Notes under the pieces: generated by a model
Seen by the model: only the letters and a program-made list of their open reading frames with translations
Databases searched by the model: none
What the model was told of the DNA's origin: nothing
Shown here: in pieces, positions 35,561-45,021 of the stretch
How the letters are laid out: the number at the start of each line of letters is the position of its first letter
How positions within the stretch are numbered: the stretch's first letter is position 1
Program-made: the position numbers and the translations under genes
Origin: Microcoleus sp. FACHB-672
GTDB taxonomy: Bacteria > Cyanobacteriota > Cyanobacteriia > Cyanobacteriales > Oscillatoriaceae
DNA length: 64,000 nucleotides
Direction of reading: 5' to 3'
Assembly: GCF_014695725.1 (NCBI RefSeq)
Contig: NZ_JACJOU010000017.1
Span: 85,174 to 149,173, forward strand

Positions 35561-35603
35561 GTAGTAAAGATTACAATTTTTTGTAAGAAGCAAGGTTTAT
35601 TAT
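35561..35603 (+). promoter_or_regulatory. NtcA-activated promoter of urtA
   Basis: GTAGTAAAGATTAC (35561-35574) fits the NtcA consensus GTA-N8-TAC exactly. The -10 box TATTAT (35598-35603) matches TA-N3-T and follows by 23 bases, the spacing of class II NtcA promoters. Transcription would start near 35610, about 40 bases before the urtA ATG. The rest of the 35290-35560 spacer holds no gene. Confidence 0.85.
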
Positions 35604-35649
35604 CACACGTTATATGTAGCGTCCATCTATCCTTTGGATTAATAAAGAT

Positions 35650-36984
35650 ATGGTAAGGCGATTAGGCCGGCGTAAATTTTTGCTCTATGGTTCCGCAACT
35701 CTAGGAACCAGTATTTTCTTGAAAGCTTGTAGCGGATCGCCGACACAGAGTGGAACAAATGCCACGACGACAGGGACTTCTCCCTCTCCAAGCGCTACAA
35801 CAGTTGCCGCTGCTAGTGGGGACACCATCAAAGTAGGCATTCTTCACTCACTCACCGGCACGATGGGAATTAGTGAAAAAAGCGTCGTTGATGCTGAACA
35901 ACTCGCTATAGAAGAGATTAACAAAGCCGGTGGTGTTCTGGGCAAACAGATCCAAGCAGTTGTAGAAGATGGGCAATCAGATTGGCCAACTTTTGCAGAG
36001 AAAGCGAGAAAGCTGATAGAACAGGATAAAGTTGTTACTGTTTTTGGTTGCTGGACTTCTGCAAGTCGTAAAGCAGTGCTGCCGGTGTTTGAGCAGAAAA
36101 ATCATATGCTCTGGTATCCCGTGCAGTACGAAGGTCAAGAGTGCTCCAAAAATGTTTTTTACACAGGTGCCGCACCAAATCAGCAAATCGAGCCGGCGGT
36201 TGATTGGCTATTAGAAAATAAAGGCAAAAGGTTCTTTTTAGTTGGCTCTGACTACGTTTTTCCCCGCACAGCTAATACCATTATTAAAGCCCAGCTAGAA
36301 GCCAAAGGTGGCGAAACAGTTGGTGAAGATTACTTAACACTAGGAAGTACAGAAGTAACGCCGCTGATTACCAAGATTAAAGCAGCTTTGCCCGATGGCG
36401 GCGTAATTTTTAACACCCTAAATGGCGATAGTAACGTTGCTTTCTTCAAACAATTGCAAGGTGCCGGTTTGAGTCCGGATAAGTATCCGACAATGTCGGT
36501 CAGTATTGCTGAAGAAGAAGTCAAAGCCATCGGTGTAGAGTATCTCAAAGGCCACTATGCCGCCTGGAATTACTTCCAAACTGTAGATACCCCTGCTAAC
36601 AAGAAATTTGTGGAAGCGTTCAAGGCAAAATATGGGGCTGATCGGGTAACCAATGACCCAATGGAAGCAGCTTATATTATGGTTTACTTGTGGAAACAAG
36701 CCGTTGAGAAAGCGAAAACACCTGATGATTTAGAATTAGTGAGAGCTGCGGCTTTAGGACAGACTTTTGATGCGCCTGGAGGATTAGTCACATTAGACAA
36801 TAATCATCATTTAGCTAAAGTCGTGCGCTTAGGGCAAGTCAGGGATGATGGTTTGTTTGAGATTGTTTACTCTACAGCTAAAGCAGTTGAGCCTTTACCC
36901 TGGAATCAATTTGTGAAAGACACGAAGGGCTTCGCTTGTGATTGGTCAGATCCAGCAAAAGGTGGAAAATACAAGAAAGCCTAA
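35650..36984 (+). CDS. urtA: Urea ABC transporter, substrate-binding lipoprotein
   Basis: The 444-residue protein captures urea outside the inner membrane. The N-terminus has a twin-arginine motif (GRRKFLLYG) and a lipobox ending at Cys27 (IFLKAC), so it is probably a Tat-exported lipoprotein. A Ser/Thr-rich tether to about residue 60 leads to the type I periplasmic-binding fold (IKVGILHSLTGTMGISEKS, then DGQSDWPTFAEKARKLI). The C-terminus (WSDPAKGGKYKKA) is typical of UrtA. It is the first gene of urtABCDE, behind an NtcA promoter. A 69-base palindrome separates it from urtB, which could keep the binding protein more abundant than the permeases. Confidence 0.97.
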   Translation: MVRRLGRRKFLLYGSATLGTSIFLKACSGSPTQSGTNATTTGTSPSPSATTVAAASGDTIKVGILHSLTGTMGISEKSVVDAEQLAIEEINKAGGVLGKQIQAVVEDGQSDWPTFAEKARKLIEQDKVVTVFGCWTSASRKAVLPVFEQKNHMLWYPVQYEGQECSKNVFYTGAAPNQQIEPAVDWLLENKGKRFFLVGSDYVFPRTANTIIKAQLEAKGGETVGEDYLTLGSTEVTPLITKIKAALPDGGVIFNTLNGDSNVAFFKQLQGAGLSPDKYPTMSVSIAEEEVKAIGVEYLKGHYAAWNYFQTVDTPANKKFVEAFKAKYGADRVTNDPMEAAYIMVYLWKQAVEKAKTPDDLELVRAAALGQTFDAPGGLVTLDNNHHLAKVVRLGQVRDDGLFEIVYSTAKAVEPLPWNQFVKDTKGFACDWSDPAKGGKYKKA

Positions 36985-37003
36985 AATCTAAAAATTTAGG
37001 TTC

Positions 37004-37072
37004 TTTAACCGCAGATTCACAAATAAAACACAGAAAATTTTAATAAAATATCTGTGTTTATCTGCGGTTAAA
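37004..37072 (+). repeat. Large imperfect palindrome between urtA and urtB
   Basis: TTTAACCGCAGAT (37004-37016) pairs perfectly with 37060-37072, and AAACACAGA (37026-37034) with 37051-37059, with one 9-base bulge and a 16-base AT-rich loop. No T-run follows strongly enough for clean termination, so partial termination or 3'-end protection of urtA mRNA is more likely. The arms share GCAGATAAAC-type units with the repeat at 16524-16556. Confidence 0.75.
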
Positions 37073-37183
37073 AACTAAACTAGAATTTTTAATGTTAATT
37101 CAACTCCTACTTCCTCTTCAAACTAGGCTAAGTGGACTACAAACGAACCCCACAAGAAAAGATAAAACTCGGAGAAAAATTCC

Positions 37184-38356
37184 GTGAACAATTTAGCTCT
37201 GCAAGTCATTGATGGTTTATTTAATGGAATAAGTATTGGCGCAGTCTTATTAATTGCGGCTCTGGGGTTAGCAATTATCTTTGGCTTGATGGGCGTAATT
37301 AACATGGCTCACGGCGAGTTAATGATGCTGGGAGCTTATACAACTTTTGTGGTGCAAAATGCCTTCAAGATATTGGGTACACCTTGGTCGGAATTATATA
37401 TTTTCTTTGCATTAATTTCTGCGTTCTTAGTAACGGCATTAGCAGGTTTAATCTTAGAAAAAGGGGTCATTCGCTACCTTTACGGTCGTCCTTTAGAAAC
37501 ACTGCTGGCGACTTGGGGAGTTAGCTTGATTTTACAACAATTTGTCCGCAGTGTTAACTGGGTACTTGTGGTTGGAATTGGGGTATTTTGCCTCCTATTT
37601 TTTGGGGCAATGTGGTTGCTAAACCGGCAAGGTATTATAAATCAAGTTCGCAACAGAGCAATTGCCGTCATATTACCTTTGTCATTAGGAATTAGCTGGG
37701 CGGCTGCTCAAGTTTTAGCTCAAACTTATCAATTAGCCGTAATCAAGCCGTGGTTTGGTGCCCAAAACGTCAATGTCACAGCACCGGCTTGGCTGCGAGG
37801 TTGGTGGGAGCCGGCAACAAATTTGAGGTTGCCTTATGCACGGCTATTTATTATTGCGCTAACGGTTATTTGTGTAATAGGAATTTACCAGTTTTTAAAC
37901 CGTTCGGCTTGGGGATTACGAATTCGCGCAGTGATGCAAAATCGCAACATGAGCGCGTGTTTGGGAATTCCCACAAAAAAGGTAGATGCCTTGACATTTG
38001 CACTCGGTTCTGGACTAGCTGGGGTTGCCGGTTGTGCAATTAGTTTATTAGGTTCTGTCGGGCCAAATACAGGTCAGAATTATGTAGTAGATACGTTTAT
38101 GGTGGTCGTCGTGGGTGGGGTTGGTAAGTTAGTCGGCAGTATTGTAGCTGCACTTACGATTGGGACAGTTAGTTACTTAATGGGTTCAGGTACACTAGCA
38201 GCTTTGTTCAAGCCGGTGCCATATTTGGCTGATATTTTTGCCTTTTTTTCAACAACAAGTATGGCAAAAGTAATGGTTTTTGCACTAATTATTGCTTTCT
38301 TACAAGTGAAGCCGGCAGGAATTTTTCCGCAAAAAGGGCGTACCGTTGATGCTTAA
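37184..38356 (+). CDS. urtB: Urea ABC transporter permease UrtB
   Basis: This 390-residue inner-membrane permease of the LivH type has about nine hydrophobic helices. Typical segments are IFGLMGVINMAHGELMMLGA near the start and NMSACLGIPTKKVDALTFAL, the loop that contacts the ATPase. The start is GTG at 37184 with GGAG ten bases upstream. With UrtC it forms the membrane channel, and UrtD and UrtE power it. It lies 199 bases after urtA, past a palindrome, and 33 bases before urtC. Confidence 0.97.
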   Translation: MNNLALQVIDGLFNGISIGAVLLIAALGLAIIFGLMGVINMAHGELMMLGAYTTFVVQNAFKILGTPWSELYIFFALISAFLVTALAGLILEKGVIRYLYGRPLETLLATWGVSLILQQFVRSVNWVLVVGIGVFCLLFFGAMWLLNRQGIINQVRNRAIAVILPLSLGISWAAAQVLAQTYQLAVIKPWFGAQNVNVTAPAWLRGWWEPATNLRLPYARLFIIALTVICVIGIYQFLNRSAWGLRIRAVMQNRNMSACLGIPTKKVDALTFALGSGLAGVAGCAISLLGSVGPNTGQNYVVDTFMVVVVGGVGKLVGSIVAALTIGTVSYLMGSGTLAALFKPVPYLADIFAFFSTTSMAKVMVFALIIAFLQVKPAGIFPQKGRTVDA

Positions 38357-38389
38357 GGATTCAAAATATTTAACAGGGAGAAAATAAAA

Positions 38390-39685
38390 ATGCAACAGGG
38401 GGAAAAAGGTACGAAAGTCGAAACTGAGAGTGACGACGATATAAAACCGGAAAATATAAAAGTTGAGCGTTTCTCCTTGAGAAGGAAGAAAGCGGAGGAG
38501 TGGGGAAGTAGGAGCGAGAATTCGTCACTGTTGCACTCTCTAACATCCAAACAAAACTCGCTATGGATAGAAGCCGGTGCGGTTATTGTGATTGCTGCGA
38601 TCCTGATCTTTATAATGCCGGCACTTCTTACAGAGTTTCGGCTCAATTTGCTGGGGCGATTTTTAGCCCTGGCAATTGCTGCCCTCGGCATTGATTTGAT
38701 TTGGGGTTACACAGGAATGTTGAGCCTAGGGCATGGCGTTTTATTTGCTTTAGGCGGTTATGCTTTGGCAATGCACTTAAAGCTGCAAATTCCCCCTGAT
38801 TCAAGTATTCAGCTTCCGGAATTTATGTCGCTTTATGGTGTAACTGAACTGCCTTGGGTTTGGCAACCTTTTTACTCTTTTGGTTTCTCCGTGGCTGCCC
38901 TGATTCTGATTCCGTCAGTGGTGGCAGCATTACTCGGCTATTTAGTGTTTCGCAACCGCATCCGAGGCGTTTACTTTTCGATTCTAACGCAGGCGGCAAC
39001 GATTGTATTTTTCAACTTTTTTAATGGACAGCAACAACTGATTAATGGAACCAACGGGCTAACAGATTTTAAAACTTTATTTGGGGCAGAAGTGAATGCA
39101 CCTAAGACGCAGCTCGTTTTCTATTCAATTACAGTGCTGTTACTAGGAGGTGCCTATGCCTTGTGCCGATGGCTGACAAGCGGACGATTTGGACGGTTGC
39201 TGATGGCAATTCGGGATGATGAAAGTCGGGTGCGTTTTTCCGGCTACAATCCCACCGGCTTTAAAGTTTTAGTATTTGCTATCTCCGCTGCACTAGCCGG
39301 CATTTCAGGAGCAATATTTACGCTACAAACCGGCATCATTTCGCCCAAAGCAATGGATATTGCTTTTTCTATTGAAATGGTAATTTGGGTAGCAGTAGGG
39401 GGACGCGCAAGTTTAGTGGGTGCTATTGTCGGAGCAGTTGTTGTTAACTATGCAAAAAGTTTGTTAAGTGAACAATTACCCGAAGTTTGGCTATTTTTTC
39501 AAGGCGCACTGTTTTTAATTGTGGTAATGGTACTTCCGAATGGTTTAGTGGGTTGGCTTCGTTACCAAGCTATCGAGCAAATCCGGGAGTTCTTTGGATT
39601 CCGCAAACAAGTCGCCACCTATCCTAGGCTAGAAGAAGATCCAGAAGTGCGGCAGGAACGAGAAAAGATAGGGACTGGGGAATAA
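38390..39685 (+). CDS. urtC: Urea ABC transporter permease UrtC
   Basis: This 431-residue LivM-type permease pairs with UrtB. Hydrophobic helices start near residue 62; GYTGMLSLGHGVLFALGGYA is a family landmark, and FSGYNPTGFKVLVFAISA is the coupling loop. The protein is longer than usual because of a hydrophilic N-terminal extension of about 55 residues. Part of its DNA (38495-38520) resembles the dispersed GGAGTGGG-AAGT repeats of this region. The ATG at 38390 has a good GGGAG ribosome site, so the extension is probably translated. urtD follows after 26 bases. Confidence 0.95.
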   Translation: MQQGEKGTKVETESDDDIKPENIKVERFSLRRKKAEEWGSRSENSSLLHSLTSKQNSLWIEAGAVIVIAAILIFIMPALLTEFRLNLLGRFLALAIAALGIDLIWGYTGMLSLGHGVLFALGGYALAMHLKLQIPPDSSIQLPEFMSLYGVTELPWVWQPFYSFGFSVAALILIPSVVAALLGYLVFRNRIRGVYFSILTQAATIVFFNFFNGQQQLINGTNGLTDFKTLFGAEVNAPKTQLVFYSITVLLLGGAYALCRWLTSGRFGRLLMAIRDDESRVRFSGYNPTGFKVLVFAISAALAGISGAIFTLQTGIISPKAMDIAFSIEMVIWVAVGGRASLVGAIVGAVVVNYAKSLLSEQLPEVWLFFQGALFLIVVMVLPNGLVGWLRYQAIEQIREFFGFRKQVATYPRLEEDPEVRQEREKIGTGE

Positions 39686-39711
39686 AAAATAAAAGCCGAC
39701 TGAGGTACAGT

Positions 39712-40473
39712 GTGAACGAAAAAATTCTGGAAATTGAAAATTTAACCGTTAGTTTTGATGGATTTAAAGCGCTTAACCAGCTCAATTTTAGTATGGATGC
39801 TGGGGAGTTGCGCGTTGTTATTGGCCCAAATGGGGCGGGAAAAACCACGTTTTTAGATGTCATCACCGGCAAAGTAAAACCTACTATTGGAAGAGTTTTA
39901 TTTAAAGGTAAAAACTTACGCTCCCTCTCTGAAGATAAAATCGCTCGATTCGGCATCGGCAGAAAGTTTCAAACGCCACGCGTTTACCTAAATTTAACGC
40001 CTCGTGAAAATTTAGAGTTAGCCGGCAACCGCAATAAAAATGTCTTGACGACTTTGTTTAAAAAGCCCCCAATATCTGAACGGAGAAATGTTAATCAGTT
40101 ATTAGAAACAATTGGGTTAGTCGCCAAAGCAGATATTCATGCCGGCTTACTGTCTCACGGGGAAAAACAGTGGTTAGAAATTGGAATGCTCGTTGCTCAA
40201 GCCCCAGATTTACTGTTAGTCGATGAGCCGGTTGCCGGTTTGACGGATGAAGAAACAGAATTAACCGGCAATTTACTTCTCTCCCTCGCAGAAAGTCACT
40301 CGATTATTGTCATTGAGCATGATATGGAGTTTGTGCGGCAAATTGCTCGTAAAGTAACCGTTTTACATGAAGGTTCGCTCTTGTGTGAGGGCACGATTGA
40401 AGAAGTGCAAAATAACCCGCGTGTGATAGAAGTGTATTTAGGAAAACCAATGACCGATTACGAGGTAGCTTGA
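39712..40473 (+). CDS. urtD: Urea ABC transporter ATPase UrtD
   Basis: This 253-residue LivG-type ATPase has Walker A (GPNGAGKTT), a signature loop LSHGEKQWLEIGML, Walker B (LLLVDEPVAGL) and the switch His (VIEHDM). The start is a GTG at 39712 preceded by GAGG; no ATG is suitably placed. It lies 26 bases after urtC and 12 bases before urtE, as expected for one transcript. It hydrolyses ATP together with UrtE to drive urea import. Confidence 0.97.
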   Translation: MNEKILEIENLTVSFDGFKALNQLNFSMDAGELRVVIGPNGAGKTTFLDVITGKVKPTIGRVLFKGKNLRSLSEDKIARFGIGRKFQTPRVYLNLTPRENLELAGNRNKNVLTTLFKKPPISERRNVNQLLETIGLVAKADIHAGLLSHGEKQWLEIGMLVAQAPDLLLVDEPVAGLTDEETELTGNLLLSLAESHSIIVIEHDMEFVRQIARKVTVLHEGSLLCEGTIEEVQNNPRVIEVYLGKPMTDYEVA

Positions 40474-40485
40474 GGCTAAATTAAT

Positions 40486-41199
40486 ATGATGCTGCAAGTG
40501 GCTGGATTGAATGTCTATTACGGCGAGAGTCATATTCTTCGGGATGTAGATTTAAGCGTGCCGGCGGGCAAAATGGTGTGTCTAATTGGACGCAATGGCG
40601 TAGGCAAAACGACGCTTTTAAAAACCGTGATGGGGTTGCTCAAACCTCGCAGTGGCACGATAACTTTTGACGGCGATTTAATCAATTCCAAATCTCCAGA
40701 TAAACGCGCCCGTTCAGGCATTGGATATGTACCCCAAGGACGAGAAATTATCCCGCGTTTGACGGTAAAAGAAAATTTGCTCTTGGGTTTAGAAGCAAGA
40801 AGCCGGCAAGAGAAACGGCTCACTCACAATCAAGCCATTGCTGATGAAATTTTTGAGTTATTTCCTGTCTTAAAATCAATGCTTTCTCGCATGGGTGGCG
40901 ACTTGAGCGGAGGACAGCAACAGCAGCTAGCCATTGCCCGTGCGTTGATGGGAAAACCTCAATTATTGGTATTAGATGAACCTACGGAAGGCATTCAACC
41001 CTCGATTATTTTAGAAATTGAGGCAGCAGTGCGCGGCATCATCGCAGCCACAGGCATCTCTGTTTTATTAGTCGAACAACACTTGCATTTTGTCCGGCAG
41101 GCAGATTGGTATTATGCCATGCAAAAAGGCGGAATTGTCGCTTCTGGCGCTACGAGCGAACTCAGTAATGAAATTATACAAAGATTTTTAGCGGTGTAA
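40486..41199 (+). CDS. urtE: Urea ABC transporter ATPase UrtE
   Basis: This 237-residue LivF-type ATPase has Walker A (GRNGVGKTTLLK), the Q-loop region (GYVPQGREIIPRLTV), an ABC signature (LSGGQQQQLAIARAL), Walker B (LLVLDEPTEGIQPS) and the switch His (LVEQHLHF). QGREI(I/F)P with EGIQP is the usual pattern separating UrtE from amino-acid LivF. It ends the transporter set; ureD begins 93 bases later on the same strand and may be read from the same transcript. Confidence 0.97.
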   Translation: MMLQVAGLNVYYGESHILRDVDLSVPAGKMVCLIGRNGVGKTTLLKTVMGLLKPRSGTITFDGDLINSKSPDKRARSGIGYVPQGREIIPRLTVKENLLLGLEARSRQEKRLTHNQAIADEIFELFPVLKSMLSRMGGDLSGGQQQQLAIARALMGKPQLLVLDEPTEGIQPSIILEIEAAVRGIIAATGISVLLVEQHLHFVRQADWYYAMQKGGIVASGATSELSNEIIQRFLAV

Positions 41200-41292
41200 G
41201 CCTAGACGCTGCCATCTGTTAGACAATAGAGAGTGTCGGTGGAGATGTGAGCGATTGCGTCTCTACCTTACTTATGTAATTTTAGCCCAACG

Positions 41293-42147
41293 ATGATCCG
41301 GATGCTGGCAGAAAATTTATCCACCGGCTGGCATGGCAATCTTAGTCTAATCTACGCCAAACGTGCCGGCACAACTCAATTAATTCATAATCAAAATCAA
41401 GCACCTTTGAAAGTGCAGCGACCATTTTATCCAGAAGGGCCGGCTGTTTGTCATAGCATTATTTTGCACACCGCCGGCGGCATCGTGAGAGGCGATCACT
41501 TATCCTCAGATTTTCACCTTCAGCCAGATGCTCACGCCTTAATTACCACCGCAGCAGCCGGCAAAATTTATCGCAGTAATGAAAAGACAGCGAGACAAAA
41601 CATTCAAATGCACCTAGAAGCTGGTGCTTATTTAGAATGGCTACCCCAAGAATCGATTGTCTTTAATGGTGCAATTTATCGCCAGGATTTAAGAGTTGAA
41701 TTAGACCTAAAAGCAAGCTGGTTGGGATGGGAAATTACCCGCTTTGGTCGCAGTGCTAGAGGTGAACAATTTTTGCAAGGAAATTGGCGTTCCCACACGG
41801 AAATTTGGCAGCAAGGACAACCTTTGTGGATAGACCGGCAGCAGCTAACAGGCGGAGAAGAAATGTTCAATAGTCCGCATGGCTTAGCGGGACAGCCGGT
41901 GGTCGGAACACTGGCTTGGGTAGGGCAGCCGGCAACGCCAGAAATTGTAGAAAAAGCCCGCCTTTTGTGGCAAACTGCTGAACACCAAGGCGAAGCCGGA
42001 GTCAGCCGGCTCACCGCAGGACTCTTATGCCGATATCGTGGCCAGTCTACCTCTGAGGTGAGAAACTGGTTTACAGATGTTTGGCAACTGCTACGCCCAT
42101 GCTTTTTAGGGCGTAGCAGCCGCCCACCGCGAGTTTGGCAAAATTAA
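41293..42147 (+). CDS. ureD: Urease accessory protein UreD
   Basis: The 284-residue chaperone binds apourease and conducts nickel from UreG/UreF to the active site. Landmarks are CHSIILHTAGGIVRGDHLSS, the AAGKIYRS segment and LEWLPQESIVFNGA. The length is normal. It is followed by ureA after 11 bases, a common ureD-ureA start to urease operons; but the usual next genes ureB and ureC are missing here and lie on the opposite strand 13-17 kb to the left. Confidence 0.96.
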   Translation: MIRMLAENLSTGWHGNLSLIYAKRAGTTQLIHNQNQAPLKVQRPFYPEGPAVCHSIILHTAGGIVRGDHLSSDFHLQPDAHALITTAAAGKIYRSNEKTARQNIQMHLEAGAYLEWLPQESIVFNGAIYRQDLRVELDLKASWLGWEITRFGRSARGEQFLQGNWRSHTEIWQQGQPLWIDRQQLTGGEEMFNSPHGLAGQPVVGTLAWVGQPATPEIVEKARLLWQTAEHQGEAGVSRLTAGLLCRYRGQSTSEVRNWFTDVWQLLRPCFLGRSSRPPRVWQN

Positions 42148-42158
42148 AGGAGTTATAA

Positions 42159-42461
42159 ATGCAACTATCACCGCAAGAAAAAGACAAATTACTAATTTTT
42201 ACTGCCGGCTTGCTTGCAGAACGTCGCAAAAATAGAGGGCTAAAACTGAATCACCCAGAAGCCGTTGCTTATATTTCTGCAGCAATTTTAGAAGGGGCGA
42301 GAGATGGCCGCACTGTTGCAGATTTAATGAGTTACGGAACAACGCTGCTAACGCGGGATGATGTGATGGAAGGAGTGCCTGAAATGGTAGATGAGGTACA
42401 AGTAGAAGCAACTTTTCCTGATGGAACAAAATTGGTCACTGTGCATACCCCAATTCGTTAG
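42159..42461 (+). CDS. ureA: Urease subunit gamma
   Basis: This 100-residue structural subunit begins [20 protein letters not shown] and contains the conserved [20 protein letters not shown] and [17 protein letters not shown]. It has an AAAGGAG ribosome site. With UreB and UreC it forms the urease trimer of heterotrimers. It is the last gene of the plus-strand urea group. Confidence 0.98.
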   Translation: MQLSPQEKDKLLIFTAGLLAERRKNRGLKLNHPEAVAYISAAILEGARDGRTVADLMSYGTTLLTRDDVMEGVPEMVDEVQVEATFPDGTKLVTVHTPIR

Positions 42462-43245
42462 CAGCGGTGCCAAAAACTTAGAGCGCACATTTTTAAATTT
42501 CCCTGACATTTGAGCCGGCAGATTCAACCAATAAAGTGAGTTCGCATCTGCCAATCACACAAATACTCTAGCCGGCTGCCAGCCTTACTTCTCGCTCACA
42601 ACGAGCCGGCCATAATAAGCTATCACATTGAACTCTACCAAGCTGCTGCGGTTGTATCGGCTTATTTACAATTGCCTCCCTGACTAAGTAGCTAAAGGTT
42701 AACTTAAAGGGATGTTTTCTAACACCAGTTCTAGGCCGGTTGTCCGCCTTCGCCTCTGAAAAAATCCTGATAGCAAATATGAAAATATCCCACAGCCTCA
42801 ACGGGATTGACATGGATTTTGTCCTCCAATGAACACCGACTCCCAGCAAGCATTTTCGCTTAGTGCGTGAGGGCGCATGGCTACAAATCCTGGAGAATTC
42901 AACACCCAGGTATGATGATTGACAAGTTATATAACCTAACTTTCTATAGGAAGTATAAAAACTTTGCGGGCTTTGTCAACCGCCAAGGCAACAAATTTTA
43001 GGGCTATTTGGCTGTCGGGACAGTCACTCACGTGTTTAGGGAGATAGGGAGATGCCGGTACGATGCAGCTATTTGCACTGCTACTGCGTAAAATCTTTCG
43101 ACGGGAGGATTTTTAATTTTCCGTAGCGATTCAGCCGACGTTGTAGCGAATTTTACCGGATGAATACGCTACATTCCTTAAGTTGCATCCCATCAGTTAA
43201 CCTTTACTCCAAAAGTTCAGGTATATTTTTTTAATAAAAGTAAGT
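42462..43245. other. Intergenic stretch without a recognisable gene
   Basis: The 784 bases between ureA and the NB-ARC gene contain a minus-strand open frame at 42568-42849 of unconvincing composition, several GCCGGC sites and AT-rich stretches near the end that may hold the next promoter. I see no RNA gene, insertion sequence or array. Confidence 0.45.
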
Positions 43246-45021
43246 ATGAGTATTCAAAAGTATTTTGTAAAAACTATCCCACTAAAATTTAGGACTACGC
43301 TCACACAAAGCCAAGTGAAGCTCTCACCAGTGCGCGGCTTGAAGGTAACAGAATATAATAAAAAGTGGAGATTTTTGAAATGCGAGAAGACTATCTTGAT
43401 TCCCCCAATTCCCGAAGAATATCTGCAAATGTTAACCGCTGAACGCGGCGTGTCTGGTGCTGAGTTACAGGCTTTGCAGATGGCCCTTGGTGGCCAATCG
43501 ACTGCCGAGATCGCAACAGAGTTGGGCATTAGCAACATTGCTGTCCGTAAGCGACTCGGTGAGGTGTACAGGAAATTCAATATTACAGGTGCCGGCCCAG
43601 GCAAATTAGCTGAATTAAAACATATGCTGCTGTCCATCTATCAAGGTGGATCACATCAGGCACTGTATGCAAGTTCTTCCCAGCCGGCTTCCTCAGCACC
43701 CGTTACCCTCCCCCAACGCCGAGATTTGAGCGAAGCACCAGACGTTCCCGTCTTCTATGGGCGTACACAGGAAATGGCCACCTTAGAACAGTGGCTCTTG
43801 CAAGATAAATGCCGGCTTGTCTCAGTCCTCGGCTTAGGCGGCATTGGCAAAACCACTTTATCTGTCCAAATCGCCAAACAAATTCAGGAACAGTTTGACT
43901 TTGTCATTTGGCAGTCCCTTCGCAACGCCCCGACAGCCGAAGAGTTGTTAAGTGGTTTAACCCAATTTTTATACAACCAGAAAAAACCTGACGGATTAAC
44001 AGACATCAACGGTCGAGTCTCGCGGTTGATCGAGTATTTACGCAATCACAAATGTCTGCTGATTTTAGATGATTTTGAAAATGTGCTGCAAAGTGAAGAG
44101 CTAGCCGGTCATTATCGTAAAGGATACGAAGGATATGGTGAGCTACTCAAACGAATTGCAGAAACCAACCATACCAGTTGCTTAATGATCGTCTCTTCCG
44201 AGAAACCTGCCGATCTAGCTTTGCTTGAAGGAGGAAAAGTTCGTTCCTTGCCACTTATCGGTTCTGGAGAAGTTGCCATAGAAATTATCCGAGAGAAAGG
44301 CTTGTCAGGCCGGCAGCCCGAATGGAATGCCCTAATTGAGCGTTATGGGGGCAATCCACTAGCCATTAAAATCATGTCTTCAACCATTAAAGAATTGTTT
44401 AATGGAAATGTTGCAGACTTCTTAAAAAATACGCTATTTCTGGGAGATATTCGATATTTACTCGACCAGCAGTTTGTGAGACTGTCTGATTCCGAAAAAG
44501 AAATTATGTATTGGTTAGCAATTGAAGGCAATCCCCTAGACATTACTACCTTGAGGGAAGAAAGTTTGTTTCCTGTCTCGCCCTCAGAGTTGCTCACAAC
44601 ACTTGCTTCTTTAGATCGGCGGTCACTGATCGAAAAAATAACGGAAAAAGGTGAAACATTATTTACGCTTCAGCCGTTAATTATGAAGTATGTAGTCAGC
44701 CAATTTGTGGAGCAAGTGATAGATGAAATTCGAGAAGTGGTTAAAACGCAAAAACCTGAAAGATTAGCCCTCTTGAAAAGTCATGCATTGAACCCAAATG
44801 AAAGTTTGCCAGATATTAACGAGCTTCCTGATGTTTTGAAATTAGTGAAGCAAAAACTGGAAACAATGCTGTATAGCAACCCAGCATTTGTTGAAGATCA
44901 GATTAATGGTCTAAAGCAAGTTTTATCAAAACTTGAAGGAAAATCTCGACGGGAAGTTAAATATGCCGAGGACAATATTCGTACACTGCTCACGATTCTT
45001 AAGGAAGAGATAAGCGTGTGA
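43246..45021 (+). CDS. HTH plus NB-ARC ATPase regulator
   Basis: The 591-residue protein has a LuxR-like helix-turn-helix at about residues 70-125 (LGGQSTAEIATELGISNIAV, RKRLGEVYRKFNI). An NB-ARC STAND ATPase follows, with P-loop GLGGIGKTT at 196-204, Walker B in CLLILDDFENVL, and the GNPLAIKIM motif after it. The last 130 residues are helical, with no WD40 or TPR sensor of the usual length. Such proteins are ATP-driven switches like plant and animal NLRs. The usual repeat sensor may be supplied by the partner gene, whose GTG overlaps this stop by four bases. The first 50 residues are atypical, and Met62 (43429) could be the true start. The target is unknown. Confidence 0.85.
   Translation: MSIQKYFVKTIPLKFRTTLTQSQVKLSPVRGLKVTEYNKKWRFLKCEKTILIPPIPEEYLQMLTAERGVSGAELQALQMALGGQSTAEIATELGISNIAVRKRLGEVYRKFNITGAGPGKLAELKHMLLSIYQGGSHQALYASSSQPASSAPVTLPQRRDLSEAPDVPVFYGRTQEMATLEQWLLQDKCRLVSVLGLGGIGKTTLSVQIAKQIQEQFDFVIWQSLRNAPTAEELLSGLTQFLYNQKKPDGLTDINGRVSRLIEYLRNHKCLLILDDFENVLQSEELAGHYRKGYEGYGELLKRIAETNHTSCLMIVSSEKPADLALLEGGKVRSLPLIGSGEVAIEIIREKGLSGRQPEWNALIERYGGNPLAIKIMSSTIKELFNGNVADFLKNTLFLGDIRYLLDQQFVRLSDSEKEIMYWLAIEGNPLDITTLREESLFPVSPSELLTTLASLDRRSLIEKITEKGETLFTLQPLIMKYVVSQFVEQVIDEIREVVKTQKPERLALLKSHALNPNESLPDINELPDVLKLVKQKLETMLYSNPAFVEDQINGLKQVLSKLEGKSRREVKYAEDNIRTLLTILKEEISV

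Noticed and set aside
42568..42849. A 93-residue minus-strand open frame after ureA
   Set aside because: It has no family resemblance and no ribosome site, and its composition is not protein-like.
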